A stretch of DNA of 64,000 nucleotides, from positions 19,331-83,330 of the forward strand of contig CAVXVE010000067.1 in the NCBI GenBank assembly GCA_963764955.1, read 5' to 3'. The DNA is from Roseiarcus sp963764955 (GTDB lineage Bacteria > Pseudomonadota > Alphaproteobacteria > Rhizobiales > Beijerinckiaceae). Below, piece by piece: positions 55,192-63,976 of this stretch. Position 1 is the first letter of the stretch; every line of letters begins with the position of its first letter. Made by a program: the position numbers and the translations under genes. The notes under the pieces are model-generated. The model had not been told where the DNA came from, made no database searches, and saw nothing but the letters and a program-made list of their open reading frames with translations.

Positions 55192-55510
55192 ATGATCATC
55201 GATCTGCGGACCTACACAATGGTCCCCGGGCGGCTCGGCGCCTGGCTTAAATTATACGAGGCGGAGGGCATGCCCATCCATGTCCGGCATTTGGGCCAGC
55301 CGATCGGCGTCTTCACCACTGACGTCGGGACCGTCAATCAGGTCGTGTTCCTCTGGGGGTTCGAGAGTCAGGCGGATCGCGAGCGCCGACGCGGCGCGCT
55401 GGAAGCCGATCCCGACTGGGTCGCTTATCGTCAGAAGAGCGCGGACGCCGGCAACCTGCAGCATCAGGAGTGCAAGATCATCAAGTCGAACTCGCTTCTC
55501 GCCGATGTGA
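55192..55510 (+). CDS. NIPSNAP family protein, frameshifted at the end
   Basis: This ferredoxin-like-fold protein begins MIIDLRTYTMVPGRLGAWLK and has VFLWGFESQADRERRRGAL. As read, it runs in frame into the permease downstream. Removing one base near 55495 instead gives the tail KSNSFSPM and a TGA at 55508-55510. That is the common NIPSNAP ending, and the protein is then 105 residues, the family norm. Function is poorly known; members often accompany sugar-acid and hydroxy-acid catabolic genes, as here. Confidence 0.78.
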
Positions 55511-55542
55511 GCCCGCCGGGTCGCCAGCCCCTCGGAACAGCC

Positions 55543-57147
55543 ATGTATCAGCAGGTCTACGACCCAGTCGCGCATTCCTTCGGACTCACCGCGATTTTCG
55601 CGGCGATTCCGTTGACCCTGATGTTCGTGATGCTTGGAATTTTCAAGCGCTCGCCGCAACTGTCAGCGCTCGTCTCTCTCATCGCGTGTCTCGCGGTGGC
55701 GACGCTCATCTATCCGATGCCTCTCGGGGTCGCGTTAAACTCGGGCCTGTTCGGCGTCGGCTTCGCGGTCATGACGATCGGCTGGATCCTTATCAATGCG
55801 ATGTGGATCTATAACATGACGGTGGAGACCGGGCATTTCGCGGTGTTGCGCGAGAGCTTCGGGCGGATCAGCCCCGATTTGCGCGTCCAGGCGATCATCG
55901 TGGCTTTTTGCTTTGGCGCATTGATCGAGGCGCTGGCGGGCTCCGGCGTGCCGATCGCGATCTGCAGCGCGATGCTGGTCGCGATCGGCTTTGACCCGAT
56001 CAGGGCTGCAGTGATGGCGCTCGTCGCCGACACGGCGCCCGTGGCCTTCGGCGCCCTCGCCGTGCCGATCACCACGCTGCATTTCGTCACCGACCAGCCC
56101 TACGCGACGCTCGGCGCGATGGTCGGCCGTCAATGCCCGGTGATCGGCTTCTTCGTGCCGTTTGTCCTGGTGTTCATCGTCGACGGCGCTCGCGGCTTGC
56201 GAGAGACCTGGCCCGCGGCGTTCGTCTGCGGCCTGGCCTTTGCGCTCGCGCAGTTTTTTGTGTCGAATTTCATTTCGCCGCAACTCGCCGACGTCGTGGC
56301 GGCTCTCGTCTCGGCTGGGGCGATTGTCGCGCTGACGCGCGTCTGGTCGCCCACATCAGTCATGGCGACGCCCAACGCAGCGTCGACAGTCAGAGCGAGC
56401 AGCCGCGAGACGCTTCTCGCTTATGCGCCCTATATCTTCGTCGTCATAATTTTCTCGCTTGCTCAGGTTCCTCTCATTGCGCGCCTTTTGAGTTATGGCG
56501 TGTTCAAGTTTCAATGGCCGGGGCTCGTCCTCACTCAGGTCGACGACGCCGGCGCCGTAAGCAAGGTCAACACGATCTTCACCGTGAACTGGCTGCCGGT
56601 GGCGGGCACGCTCCTTTTGATCTCAGGCATTTTAACGATGTTGACGCTCGGGGTGCGGCCGGGAGCGGCGGTGAGGGTGTTCGGAAAGAGTCTGGTCCAG
56701 GTCCGGTGGGCTCTGGCGACGATCTTCATGATCCTCGCGATCGCTTTCATCATGAATTGGTCAGGGCAGACGACGACGCTCGGACGCTACCTCGCCGGGG
56801 CCGGCTCCGCGTATGCGTTGATCTCGCCGATAATCGGCTGGGTCGGTGTTGTGGTGACAGGCTCCGATAATTCCACCAATGCTCTTTTTGGACATCTCCA
56901 AGTGGTCGCGGCCAAAGAAACCGGACTTTCACCGCTGCTCATGGCCGCGTCCAACACGACCGGCGGCGTCTTGGGCAAGATGCTATCGCCGCAGAGCATC
57001 GCCATTGGCGCGGCGGCGGTCGGACTGATTGGCCGCGAAGGGGACGTCTTTCGCCGCGTGTTTGGTTGGGCGGTCGGATTGTTGGCGGCGTTCTGCATAT
57101 TTGTTTATCTGCAATCGACTCCGGTTCTTGGTTGGATGGTTCCTTAA
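55543..57147 (+). CDS. L-lactate/glycolate permease family transporter (LctP)
   Basis: This 534-residue membrane protein of the lactate permease family has about 12-14 helices. It begins MYQQVYDPVAHSFGLTAIFA, matching the usual QxYDP start of LctP proteins, and shows FGALIEALAGSGVPIAICSA, ALVADTAPVAFGALAVPITT, GWVGVVVTGSDNSTNALFGH and GGVLGKMLSPQSIAIGAAAV. It imports 2-hydroxy acids with protons. It follows the NIPSNAP gene by 32 bp and precedes an SDR gene by 27 bp. Its start codon sits in an apparent fusion that is best explained by a sequence error upstream. Confidence 0.85.
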   Translation: MYQQVYDPVAHSFGLTAIFAAIPLTLMFVMLGIFKRSPQLSALVSLIACLAVATLIYPMPLGVALNSGLFGVGFAVMTIGWILINAMWIYNMTVETGHFAVLRESFGRISPDLRVQAIIVAFCFGALIEALAGSGVPIAICSAMLVAIGFDPIRAAVMALVADTAPVAFGALAVPITTLHFVTDQPYATLGAMVGRQCPVIGFFVPFVLVFIVDGARGLRETWPAAFVCGLAFALAQFFVSNFISPQLADVVAALVSAGAIVALTRVWSPTSVMATPNAASTVRASSRETLLAYAPYIFVVIIFSLAQVPLIARLLSYGVFKFQWPGLVLTQVDDAGAVSKVNTIFTVNWLPVAGTLLLISGILTMLTLGVRPGAAVRVFGKSLVQVRWALATIFMILAIAFIMNWSGQTTTLGRYLAGAGSAYALISPIIGWVGVVVTGSDNSTNALFGHLQVVAAKETGLSPLLMAASNTTGGVLGKMLSPQSIAIGAAAVGLIGREGDVFRRVFGWAVGLLAAFCIFVYLQSTPVLGWMVP

Positions 57148-57174
57148 GCAGCGCTAGCGAGAAAGGATCGGGAC

Positions 57175-57981
57175 GTGGTCGACTATCGCAAGCTGTTCGA
57201 TCTGACCGGCAAGACGGCGGTGGTGCTCGGCGCAGCGTCCGGCATCGGCAAGTCATCGGCTGAGGCGCTGGCGAACCTCGGCGCGCGGGTCCTGTGCGCC
57301 GACCGGGACCGGGATCGGGTCGAGGCGACGGCCGCTGGCATTCGCGCAGCCGACGGCTGGGCCGAGGCGATCATAACCGATGCTGCGGCGCCCGGCGACG
57401 TGGCCGCGCTGGCGGTGGCGGCGAAGGCTAAATTCCCGCGCATCGACATCGCTGTCACGACGCCGGGACTGAATATCCGCAAGACGATTCTCGATTATAC
57501 CGAGGAGGATCTCGACCGCGTCCTCACCCTCAACGTCAAGGGAACCGTCTATTTCTTCCAGGCGTTCGGGCGCATGATGATGGATCAGGGCGGCGGCAGT
57601 CTGATCGCCTGTTCTTCGGTGCGCGCGGTCACGATCGAGCCTGGCCTTGCCGTCTATGGCGTCACCAAGGCGGCCATCGTCCTGCTGGTCAAGGGCTTTG
57701 CATCGGAGGTCGGCCGCTACGGCGTCCGGGTCAACGCCATCGCTCCGAGCATCGCCGAGACGGCGCTGACCGAACCTTTCAAGCAGCGGCCGGATATCCA
57801 CAAGCTCTATGCGGCGCACACCGTGTTCGATCGATGGAGCGGGGCCGACGAAGTCGCCTGCGCGGTGGCGTTTCTAGCCTCTGACGCCGCGAGCTATGTG
57901 AGCGGGAGCACGCTATTCGTCGATGGCGGCTGGACGGCGATCGATGGTCCACCCACAGGGCTCACCCAACTCGCGCGATGA
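57175..57981 (+). CDS. SDR family oxidoreductase
   Basis: This 268-residue short-chain dehydrogenase has VVLGAASGIGKSSAEALANL as the cofactor loop, the Asp-rich CADRDRDRVEA (suits NAD), catalytic IACSSVRAVTIEPGLAVYGVTK, and the tail LASDAASYVSGSTLFVDGGW. It begins with GTG. Its place after a hydroxy-acid permease and beside a FadR-type regulator suggests it oxidises a sugar or hydroxy acid. It converges with the GntR gene. Confidence 0.85.
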   Translation: MVDYRKLFDLTGKTAVVLGAASGIGKSSAEALANLGARVLCADRDRDRVEATAAGIRAADGWAEAIITDAAAPGDVAALAVAAKAKFPRIDIAVTTPGLNIRKTILDYTEEDLDRVLTLNVKGTVYFFQAFGRMMMDQGGGSLIACSSVRAVTIEPGLAVYGVTKAAIVLLVKGFASEVGRYGVRVNAIAPSIAETALTEPFKQRPDIHKLYAAHTVFDRWSGADEVACAVAFLASDAASYVSGSTLFVDGGWTAIDGPPTGLTQLAR

Positions 57982-58017
57982 TGTTGTGGGCCTTGCGCGA
58001 GCGCGCGACTGCCGTTG

Positions 58018-58821
58018 TCACTCGGCCTCCGCGAGCCGCGCGGACTCGGCGCGACGAGAGGCGCCGGAACGCCCCTGTTGGTATCGGCTCAAGGAGTTGG
58101 ACAGGTGGCGCCGCGCCGCATTGCGGGCGGCTGCAACGTTCTGGGCGCGAATGGCTTCGTAAATGCCGACATGCTCGGCCTGAATCTTGCGCAGATAGCG
58201 GACGCGTTCGGGCTCGCTGCCGCGGGCGACATTGAGGATCTGGCGGGGAATGATGAAATTGCCCAAAAACTCAAGAAACTCGGGAAAGTAGCGATTGTGG
58301 ACGCTGCGAAAAATCGTCAAGTGGAACCGGAAGTCGGCGTCCACGGCGTTGCCGCCGGCCTCGATTTCGGTCTCGATCGACCTCAGGGCGGCCTCGATCT
58401 GCGCGAGATCGTGATCAGTCCGACGCTCCGCCGCGAGCCCCGAGGCTTCGATCTCGAGGCCCATGCGCAACTCGAGGATCTGCAACACCTCCTTGACGGA
58501 TTTGACGCCGTCCGGATCGATCCGGAATGGCCGCCGCTGCACGTCGGCCGGCACGAATGCGCCAAGACCCTGGCGGGTGACGACCAGACCGTCGGCTCGG
58601 AGCGCCGCCACGGCCTCGCGCACCACAGTGCGGCTGACGCCGGTGGATAGCGACAGTTCCTGCTCGGTCGGCAGGCGAGCGCCCGGCTGCACGCGTCCGC
58701 TGAGGATCTCGGCCGCAAGCCGTTGCGTGAGCTCCTGAGTCCGGTTGAGCGCCGGGCCGAGCGCAAGCGAAATAGTCTTGGCTTTCTTCACGCGTCCGCC
58801 GATCGATTCCCCGTCTGACAA
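58018..58821 (-). CDS. GntR/FadR family transcriptional regulator
   Basis: This 267-residue regulator has an N-terminal winged helix with ILSGRVQPGARLPTEQELSL and VVREAVAALRADGLVVTRQG, and a C-terminal all-helical FCD domain with metal-type His/Asp in ADFRFHLTIF and HNRYFPEFLEFLGNF. FadR-subgroup proteins with FCD domains often sense organic or sugar acids. It faces pqqA and kdgD across 273 bp and converges with the SDR gene, so it may control both sides of the sugar-acid region. Confidence 0.85.
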   Translation of the reverse strand: MSDGESIGGRVKKAKTISLALGPALNRTQELTQRLAAEILSGRVQPGARLPTEQELSLSTGVSRTVVREAVAALRADGLVVTRQGLGAFVPADVQRRPFRIDPDGVKSVKEVLQILELRMGLEIEASGLAAERRTDHDLAQIEAALRSIETEIEAGGNAVDADFRFHLTIFRSVHNRYFPEFLEFLGNFIIPRQILNVARGSEPERVRYLRKIQAEHVGIYEAIRAQNVAAARNAARRHLSNSLSRYQQGRSGASRRAESARLAEAE

Positions 58822-59046
58822 TTAATCCACTCACCGGCTCGGCACAAGGCGAAAAGCCGCGCGCGAAGTCGGCAACAATCGAGAGGCGAACCCGGAGAGC
58901 CGTTTTCGCCGACCAACCTGCGAGCTGCCTACGGTCCAAAGCCCTCTGCGGCCGAGCCAGTCGCTTCGCTCGATGAACATATCAGATATAAGGTCATCAT
59001 ACGAATCTCCTTGTCGGTTCGCTGCTTCCGGGATATGGTGTTTCAA

Positions 59047-59067
59047 GGGCGGCTCAGTTGGCCGCCC
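59047..59067 (+). promoter_or_regulatory. hairpin just upstream of pqqA
   Basis: A perfect 7-bp stem (gggcggc/gccgccc) with a 7-base loop lies 27 bp before the pqqA start. It could stabilise the short mRNA or end a leader transcript. There is no T-run after it. Confidence 0.4.
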
Positions 59068-59094
59068 AAATTGAATCGATTGAGGGAGCGAAAC

Positions 59095-59172
59095 ATGTCC
59101 TGGACGACCCCCGTTATCGTGGAAGTGTGCGTTGGCATGGAAGTCACCAGCTACTTGTCGGCCGAAATCTGA
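59095..59172 (+). CDS. pqqA: PQQ precursor peptide PqqA, isolated copy
   Basis: This 25-residue peptide begins MSWTTPVIVEVCVGMEVTSY and ends LSAEI. The Glu and Tyr of EVTSY are the two residues cross-linked to build pyrroloquinoline quinone, and the whole pattern follows known PqqA peptides. A gaggga ribosome binding site lies 7 bp upstream. No pqqB, C, D or E gene is adjacent, so the maturation enzymes must be elsewhere in the genome. The PQQ-type sugar dehydrogenase 7 kb away is a possible user of the cofactor. Confidence 0.9.
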   Translation: MSWTTPVIVEVCVGMEVTSYLSAEI

Positions 59173-59510
59173 TCGTAGACATCGACGACGAGGCCCGCGT
59201 CCGTAGCGAGTCTTGCGCTGGACGGCGGGTCTCGTGATGGGGCTCCGCGCCCTCTGTCGCCGGGCGAAGGATCGGCGGCAAAGTCCCGGGAACTCAACCG
59301 GGCTGGAAGGAGCGCCAAGCGGTCGCTTGTGTCTGGGCGCGCGTTCGATCAATGAAAGGCGACGCGACTCTCGTCTCGGTGTGAAACGAGGCGGTTGTCT
59401 GGCGACCGTGCCGCTGTTTGCGCTTTATCGCTAGCGCGGAAGCCGGATGACGTTCCTGCGATGCGGCGCTCGCCGGCGCCGCTCGGATCCCTGATCGAAG
59501 AGGTCGTCTC
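59173..59510. other. intergenic region between pqqA and kdgD
   Basis: No gene is recognised in 338 bp. It contains no second precursor peptide and no maturation gene, and no clear terminator or promoter was found. Confidence 0.4.
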
Positions 59511-60473
59511 ATGGCGCGTTCCCCCGAGCGGTTGAAGGCGGCCATCGCTTCAGGACTGCTGTCGTTTCCGGTCACCCATTTCTCCGACGACGGCGCGTTT
59601 GCGCCGGGCCCATACCAGGAGCACATCGACTATCTCATCAGTCACCGGCCCGCAGCGCTGTTTGCGGCCGGAGGGACGGGAGAATTCTTTTCGCTGCAGC
59701 TCGACGAATACGAGAAAGTCATCGCGGCCGCCGTCGAGTCGGCCGGAGGCGGGCTGCCGGTCCTGGCTGGCGTCGGATATGGGACGGCTTTGGCGATCGA
59801 GTTCGCCCGGCGGGCGGAGAACGCCGGCGCCGATGGCATACTGCTGCTGCCGCCATATCTGATCCAGGCCGAGCAGGAAGGACTTTACCGCCATATCGCC
59901 GCGATCTGCCGCGCCGTCGGCGTCGGCGTCGTCGTCTACCATCGCGACAATTGCCTGTTCGAACTCGACACCCTGCGAAGGCTGGCGGATCAGTGCCCGA
60001 ACCTGATCGGTTTCAAGGATGGCCATGGCAATGTCGAGCTGTTGACGTGCCTTCGCGAGAGCCTTGGAGACCGCCTGGTTTATGTTGGCGGAATGCCCAC
60101 GGCGGAGGTCTTCGCAGCCGCCAATCTGGCGATCGGCGTCTCGACCTATTCATCCGCGATTTTCAATTTCCTTCCCGAATACGCGCAACGCTTCTTCGCG
60201 GCGCTCCACTCAAGCGACAACGCGTTCACCCACGAGGCGATGCGCAGTTTCTTCATTCCGTATCTCGCGCTCAGGAACCAGCGTCGCGGCTATGCGGTGA
60301 GCATCGTCAAGGCGGGCCTGCGAGTCGTCGGCAGGCCAGCCGGTCCTGTTCGCGCGCCTCTGCTGGATCTCACCCCGGAGCAAGACGCGGCGCTGGCTGG
60401 ACTTGTAGCGCGCGCCATGACCGCGATGGAGACCTCGCCGCAGAGCAAAATCCCGGCGCAGGAGGAGGCATGA
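59511..60473 (+). CDS. 5-dehydro-4-deoxyglucarate dehydratase (KdgD-like)
   Basis: This 320-residue enzyme of the DapA/NAL aldolase superfamily converts 5-keto-4-deoxyglucarate to 2-oxoglutarate semialdehyde with loss of water and CO2. It begins with RLKAAIASGLLSFPVTHFSD, then LFAAGGTGEFFSLQLDEY, the catalytic Tyr in VGVVVYHRDNCLF and the Schiff-base Lys in LIGFKDGHGNVELL. The sequence GGTGEFFSL is the KdgD signature. It opens a sugar-acid operon with an ABC importer. Confidence 0.88.
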   Translation: MARSPERLKAAIASGLLSFPVTHFSDDGAFAPGPYQEHIDYLISHRPAALFAAGGTGEFFSLQLDEYEKVIAAAVESAGGGLPVLAGVGYGTALAIEFARRAENAGADGILLLPPYLIQAEQEGLYRHIAAICRAVGVGVVVYHRDNCLFELDTLRRLADQCPNLIGFKDGHGNVELLTCLRESLGDRLVYVGGMPTAEVFAAANLAIGVSTYSSAIFNFLPEYAQRFFAALHSSDNAFTHEAMRSFFIPYLALRNQRRGYAVSIVKAGLRVVGRPAGPVRAPLLDLTPEQDAALAGLVARAMTAMETSPQSKIPAQEEA

Positions 60474-60646
60474 AGGGAACAACCTTTCGCCGGCGGTGAG
60501 AGGTCAAAACCTCGAACCAGAACCAGCTCCAGGCGCGCACGCGACGTCACGAATTCCATCACGGATGGAGCCTTGGCGCCGGTCGCAGCGCCGGTATAGA
60601 GTCCGCAGAAAAGCAGCGTTTCGTGGCGCCGCCAAGGGAGGATCAA

Positions 60647-61957
60647 ATGGTCGACATCAGCAGGCGGCGGATCTTGCAATCGGGCGGCGCGGCAGGGCTT
60701 TCGCTGCTGGGCGGCGTCGCGCGAGCGGATACGGCCTGGAAGGGGCCGGCGCCCGAGCCGGGCGCTTCGATCCGCGTCTTGCGCTGGAAGCAGTTCATCC
60801 AGGCGGAGTATGACGCCTTCATCGTCAACACCAAGAAATTCGCCGATCAGACCGGCGTCAAAGTCCGCGTCGAGGCGGAAAGCTGGGACGATATCCGGCC
60901 GAAATCGGCGGTCGCCGCCAATGTCGGCGCCGGACCCGACATCATCATGGGCACCCTCGACGATCCGTTCAAATTCCCCGAAAAGCTGCTCGACCTCACC
61001 GACCTCGCGGAATATCTCGGCGCCAAATACGGCGGTTGGTATCCGATCGCGCGCAAATATGGGATACACGGCACGCGCTGGATCGCGCTCCCGCAGGGCG
61101 CGACCGGCGGCTGCATGAACTACCGGATCAGCACCATGCGCGCCGCGGGCTTCGACGAGTTCCCCAAGGACACGGCCGGCTACTTGAAGCTATGTCAGGG
61201 GATGAAAAAGGCCGGCAAGCCGCCTGGCTTCGCCCTCGGCCACGCCACCGGCGACGCCAACGGCTGGACCCAATGGTGCTTGTGGGCCTTCGGCGGCAAG
61301 ACGGTCGACGACACGAACAATGTGGCGATCGATTCGCCCGAGACGGTCGCCGCCCTCGAATACGCCAAGCAGCTCTACGCCACCTATATCGACGGCGTGT
61401 TGTCCTGGCTCGATCCGAGCAACAACAAGGCGTTCCTTGCCGACCGGATCGGGCTCACGCTGAACGGAATCTCGATCTACACCGTCGCCAAGAATTCGCC
61501 CGATCCGGCGCTCAAGGCGATCGCGGTCGACATGAACCATGCGAACATGCCGATCGGTCCGGTTGGGAAGCCGACCGAGCAGCAGAACATTCTCAACACC
61601 TACGCCTATAAATACAGCAAATATCCAAACGCGGTGCGCGAGTATCTGCGCTTCATGTGGGAGAAGCCGCAGGTCGACTATTGGGAGACCCAGTCCAACG
61701 GCTACATGGCGCCGCCGCTGCCGGCCTGGAACGACAATCCGATCTGGACGGCCGATCCCAAGGTGACGCCATTCCGCGACGTTCTCAAATTGGCGCTCGA
61801 TGACGGCTATTCCGGCTCGCTTGGCAGCGCGTCGGCCGCGACCATGGGCGATTTCGTGGTGGTCGACATGTTCGCCGAGGCCTGCACCGGGAACAAGTCG
61901 CCCAAGGCGGCGGCGCAGGCCGCGGCCGAGCAGGTGAAACGGTATTACGGCGCCTGA
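60647..61957 (+). CDS. ABC sugar transporter substrate-binding protein
   Basis: This 436-residue periplasmic solute-binding protein of the MalE-like family has a Tat-type leader (SRRRILQSGGAAGLSLLGGV). The body has NVGAGPDIIMGTLDDPFKFP, QGATGGCMNYRISTMRAAGF and NGWTQWCLWAFGGKTVDDTN typical of sugar-binding proteins. The start at 60647 follows aagggaggatc. It lies between kdgD and two permease genes, so the ligand is probably a glucarate-type sugar acid or its glycoside. Confidence 0.88.
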   Translation: MVDISRRRILQSGGAAGLSLLGGVARADTAWKGPAPEPGASIRVLRWKQFIQAEYDAFIVNTKKFADQTGVKVRVEAESWDDIRPKSAVAANVGAGPDIIMGTLDDPFKFPEKLLDLTDLAEYLGAKYGGWYPIARKYGIHGTRWIALPQGATGGCMNYRISTMRAAGFDEFPKDTAGYLKLCQGMKKAGKPPGFALGHATGDANGWTQWCLWAFGGKTVDDTNNVAIDSPETVAALEYAKQLYATYIDGVLSWLDPSNNKAFLADRIGLTLNGISIYTVAKNSPDPALKAIAVDMNHANMPIGPVGKPTEQQNILNTYAYKYSKYPNAVREYLRFMWEKPQVDYWETQSNGYMAPPLPAWNDNPIWTADPKVTPFRDVLKLALDDGYSGSLGSASAATMGDFVVVDMFAEACTGNKSPKAAAQAAAEQVKRYYGA

Positions 61958-62040
61958 GGAGGACCGGTGGCGGGGACCAGAGGGAGGCCGCGTATTCACC
62001 TGAGCAGCGATTCGCCGCCGGACGGACGAGCCGGCGAGCG

Positions 62041-62997
62041 ATGACTTCCCTTACGCCGGTCCAGCGGGCGGCGCGCCCGATCCCGGCGCGGCGGGGGTTT
62101 GCGCTCCGCCTGCTCGACGATCGCAACGTTCTCGGCGTCGTCATGATCGCCCCCGCGGCGGGGTTCCTGCTGGTGTTTCTCGCCTATCCGCTGGGGCTGG
62201 GCTTCTGGCTCGGCATGACCAACGCGACGATTGGCCAGCCCGGACGTTTCGTCGGATTGGCCAACTTCGTCTCCCTCGCCCACGACGACATATTCTGGCT
62301 CGTGGTGTTCAACACGATGCTCTATACGGTCGTGGCCAGCGTGCTCAAATTTGGCTTGGGTCTCTATCTGGCGCTTTTGCTCAACCGCCGGCTGCCGATG
62401 AAGTCGATCATCCGCGCGGTCGTGCTGTTGCCGTTCGTCACCCCGACCGTGCTCTCGGCGATCGCATTCTGGTGGATCTACGATCCGCAGTTTTCCATCA
62501 TTTCCTGGTCGTTGATCCAACTCGGCCTCATCCATCACTACATCGACTTTCTCGGGCAGCCATGGAATGCGCGCTGGTCGCTGATCGCCGCCAACGTGTG
62601 GCGCGGCATCCCGTTCGTGGCGATCACCCTGCTTGCGGGCCTGCAGACGATCTCGCCCTCGCTCTATGAGGCGGCGACGCTCGACGGCGCGGGTCCGTGG
62701 CAGCGCTTCCGCTTTGTCACCCTGCCGATGCTCTCCCCGATCATCGCCGTGGTCATGACCTTCTCGGTGCTTCTCACCTTCACCGACTTCCAGCTCGTTT
62801 ACGCCATCACCCGTGGCGGGCCGATGAACGCCACGCATTTGATGGCGACGCTCTCCTACGAACGGGCGATCACCGGAGGGCGCCTGGGCGAGGGCGCGGC
62901 CATTGCCGACGCCATGGTGCCGTTCCTGCTGGGAGCCATCCTGTTCAGTTATTTCGGACTGCAGCGGCGACGCTGGCAGCAGGGCTCGCGAGACTGA
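62041..62997 (+). CDS. ABC sugar transporter permease, MalF-like
   Basis: This 318-residue inner-membrane permease has six helices. The first is about 28-53 (VVMIAPAAGFLLVFLAYPLG). The ATPase-contact loop (EAA motif) is LYEAATLDGAGPWQRFRFVT then LPML. It pairs with the next permease, starting 2 bp after its stop. Confidence 0.9.
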   Translation: MTSLTPVQRAARPIPARRGFALRLLDDRNVLGVVMIAPAAGFLLVFLAYPLGLGFWLGMTNATIGQPGRFVGLANFVSLAHDDIFWLVVFNTMLYTVVASVLKFGLGLYLALLLNRRLPMKSIIRAVVLLPFVTPTVLSAIAFWWIYDPQFSIISWSLIQLGLIHHYIDFLGQPWNARWSLIAANVWRGIPFVAITLLAGLQTISPSLYEAATLDGAGPWQRFRFVTLPMLSPIIAVVMTFSVLLTFTDFQLVYAITRGGPMNATHLMATLSYERAITGGRLGEGAAIADAMVPFLLGAILFSYFGLQRRRWQQGSRD

Positions 62998-62999
62998 CG

Positions 63000-63875
63000 A
63001 TGGCGGAGAGCGGCGATGCGTCCGAAGGCATGGACTATCTCGAGAGCCTGCCTCGCCGGCTGTTCACGCTCTATCTCCCGCTGATCGTCTTCCTGTTCGT
63101 CCTCTTGTTTCCGTTCTACTGGATGACGACGACGACCTTCAAACCGGACGACGAGCTTTACGACTACAAGCGTTTCAATCCATTCTGGGTGCATTCCCCG
63201 ACGCTCGAGCACATCAAGAAGCTGTTCTTCGAGACGAGCTATCCATCATGGCTCATCAACACCATGATCGTCTCGGTGGCGGCGACGCTGATTTCGCTCG
63301 TTTGCAGCGTCTGCGCCGCCTACGCCATCGAGCGCCTGCGTTTCTCCGGCTCGCGCTACGTCGGGCTCGCGATCTTTCTCGCCTATCTGGTGCCGCCGAG
63401 CATCCTGTTCATTCCGCTCGCCGCGATCATCTTCAAGCTCGGCCTGTTCGACAGCCTCTGGGCGCTGATCCTGACCTATCCAACCTTCCTGGTGCCGTTC
63501 TGCACCTGGCTTTTGATGGGCTATTTCCGGACCATTCCCTATGAGCTCGAGGAATGCGCGCTGATCGACGGCGCGACGCGGCTTCAGATCCTGTGGAAGA
63601 TCACTTTGCCCCTCGCGGTTCCCGGCCTGATCTCGGCCGGAATTTTCGCCTTCACCCTGTCATGGAACGAGTTCATCTACGCGCTGACCTTCATTTCCTC
63701 GACGGAGAACAAGACCGTTCCGGTCGGCGCGATCACCGAACTGGTCGAAGGCGACGTCTACCACTGGGGGTCGCTGATGGCGGCGGCCTTGCTCGGCTCG
63801 CTGCCGGTGGTGATTATGTACTCATTCTTTGTGGAATATTACGTCTCGAGCCTGACCGGAGCGGTCAAGGAATAG
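63000..63875 (+). CDS. ABC sugar transporter permease, MalG-like
   Basis: This 291-residue second permease has six helices. Its EAA loop is YELEECALIDGATRLQILWK then ITLPLAVPGL; the FPFYWMTTTTFKPDDELY segment after helix 1 is typical of MalG-type subunits. No ATP-binding protein gene is present before the window ends, so it must lie further right or elsewhere. Confidence 0.9.
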   Translation: MAESGDASEGMDYLESLPRRLFTLYLPLIVFLFVLLFPFYWMTTTTFKPDDELYDYKRFNPFWVHSPTLEHIKKLFFETSYPSWLINTMIVSVAATLISLVCSVCAAYAIERLRFSGSRYVGLAIFLAYLVPPSILFIPLAAIIFKLGLFDSLWALILTYPTFLVPFCTWLLMGYFRTIPYELEECALIDGATRLQILWKITLPLAVPGLISAGIFAFTLSWNEFIYALTFISSTENKTVPVGAITELVEGDVYHWGSLMAAALLGSLPVVIMYSFFVEYYVSSLTGAVKE

Positions 63876-63976
63876 TCCGCCGATCGTCAAGCGCGGGGGT
63901 GAGCAAACCTCGGAGCGCCGCCCCGTTTGGATTGTCTTGATTCGCGGCTCCTTCGCCTCGAAACGTCCCGGAATCA

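Noticed and set aside
55192..57147. A NIPSNAP-lactate permease fusion protein
   Set aside because: One removed base restores the usual NIPSNAP C-terminus and stop, leaving a complete permease with its own start. It is annotated as two genes.
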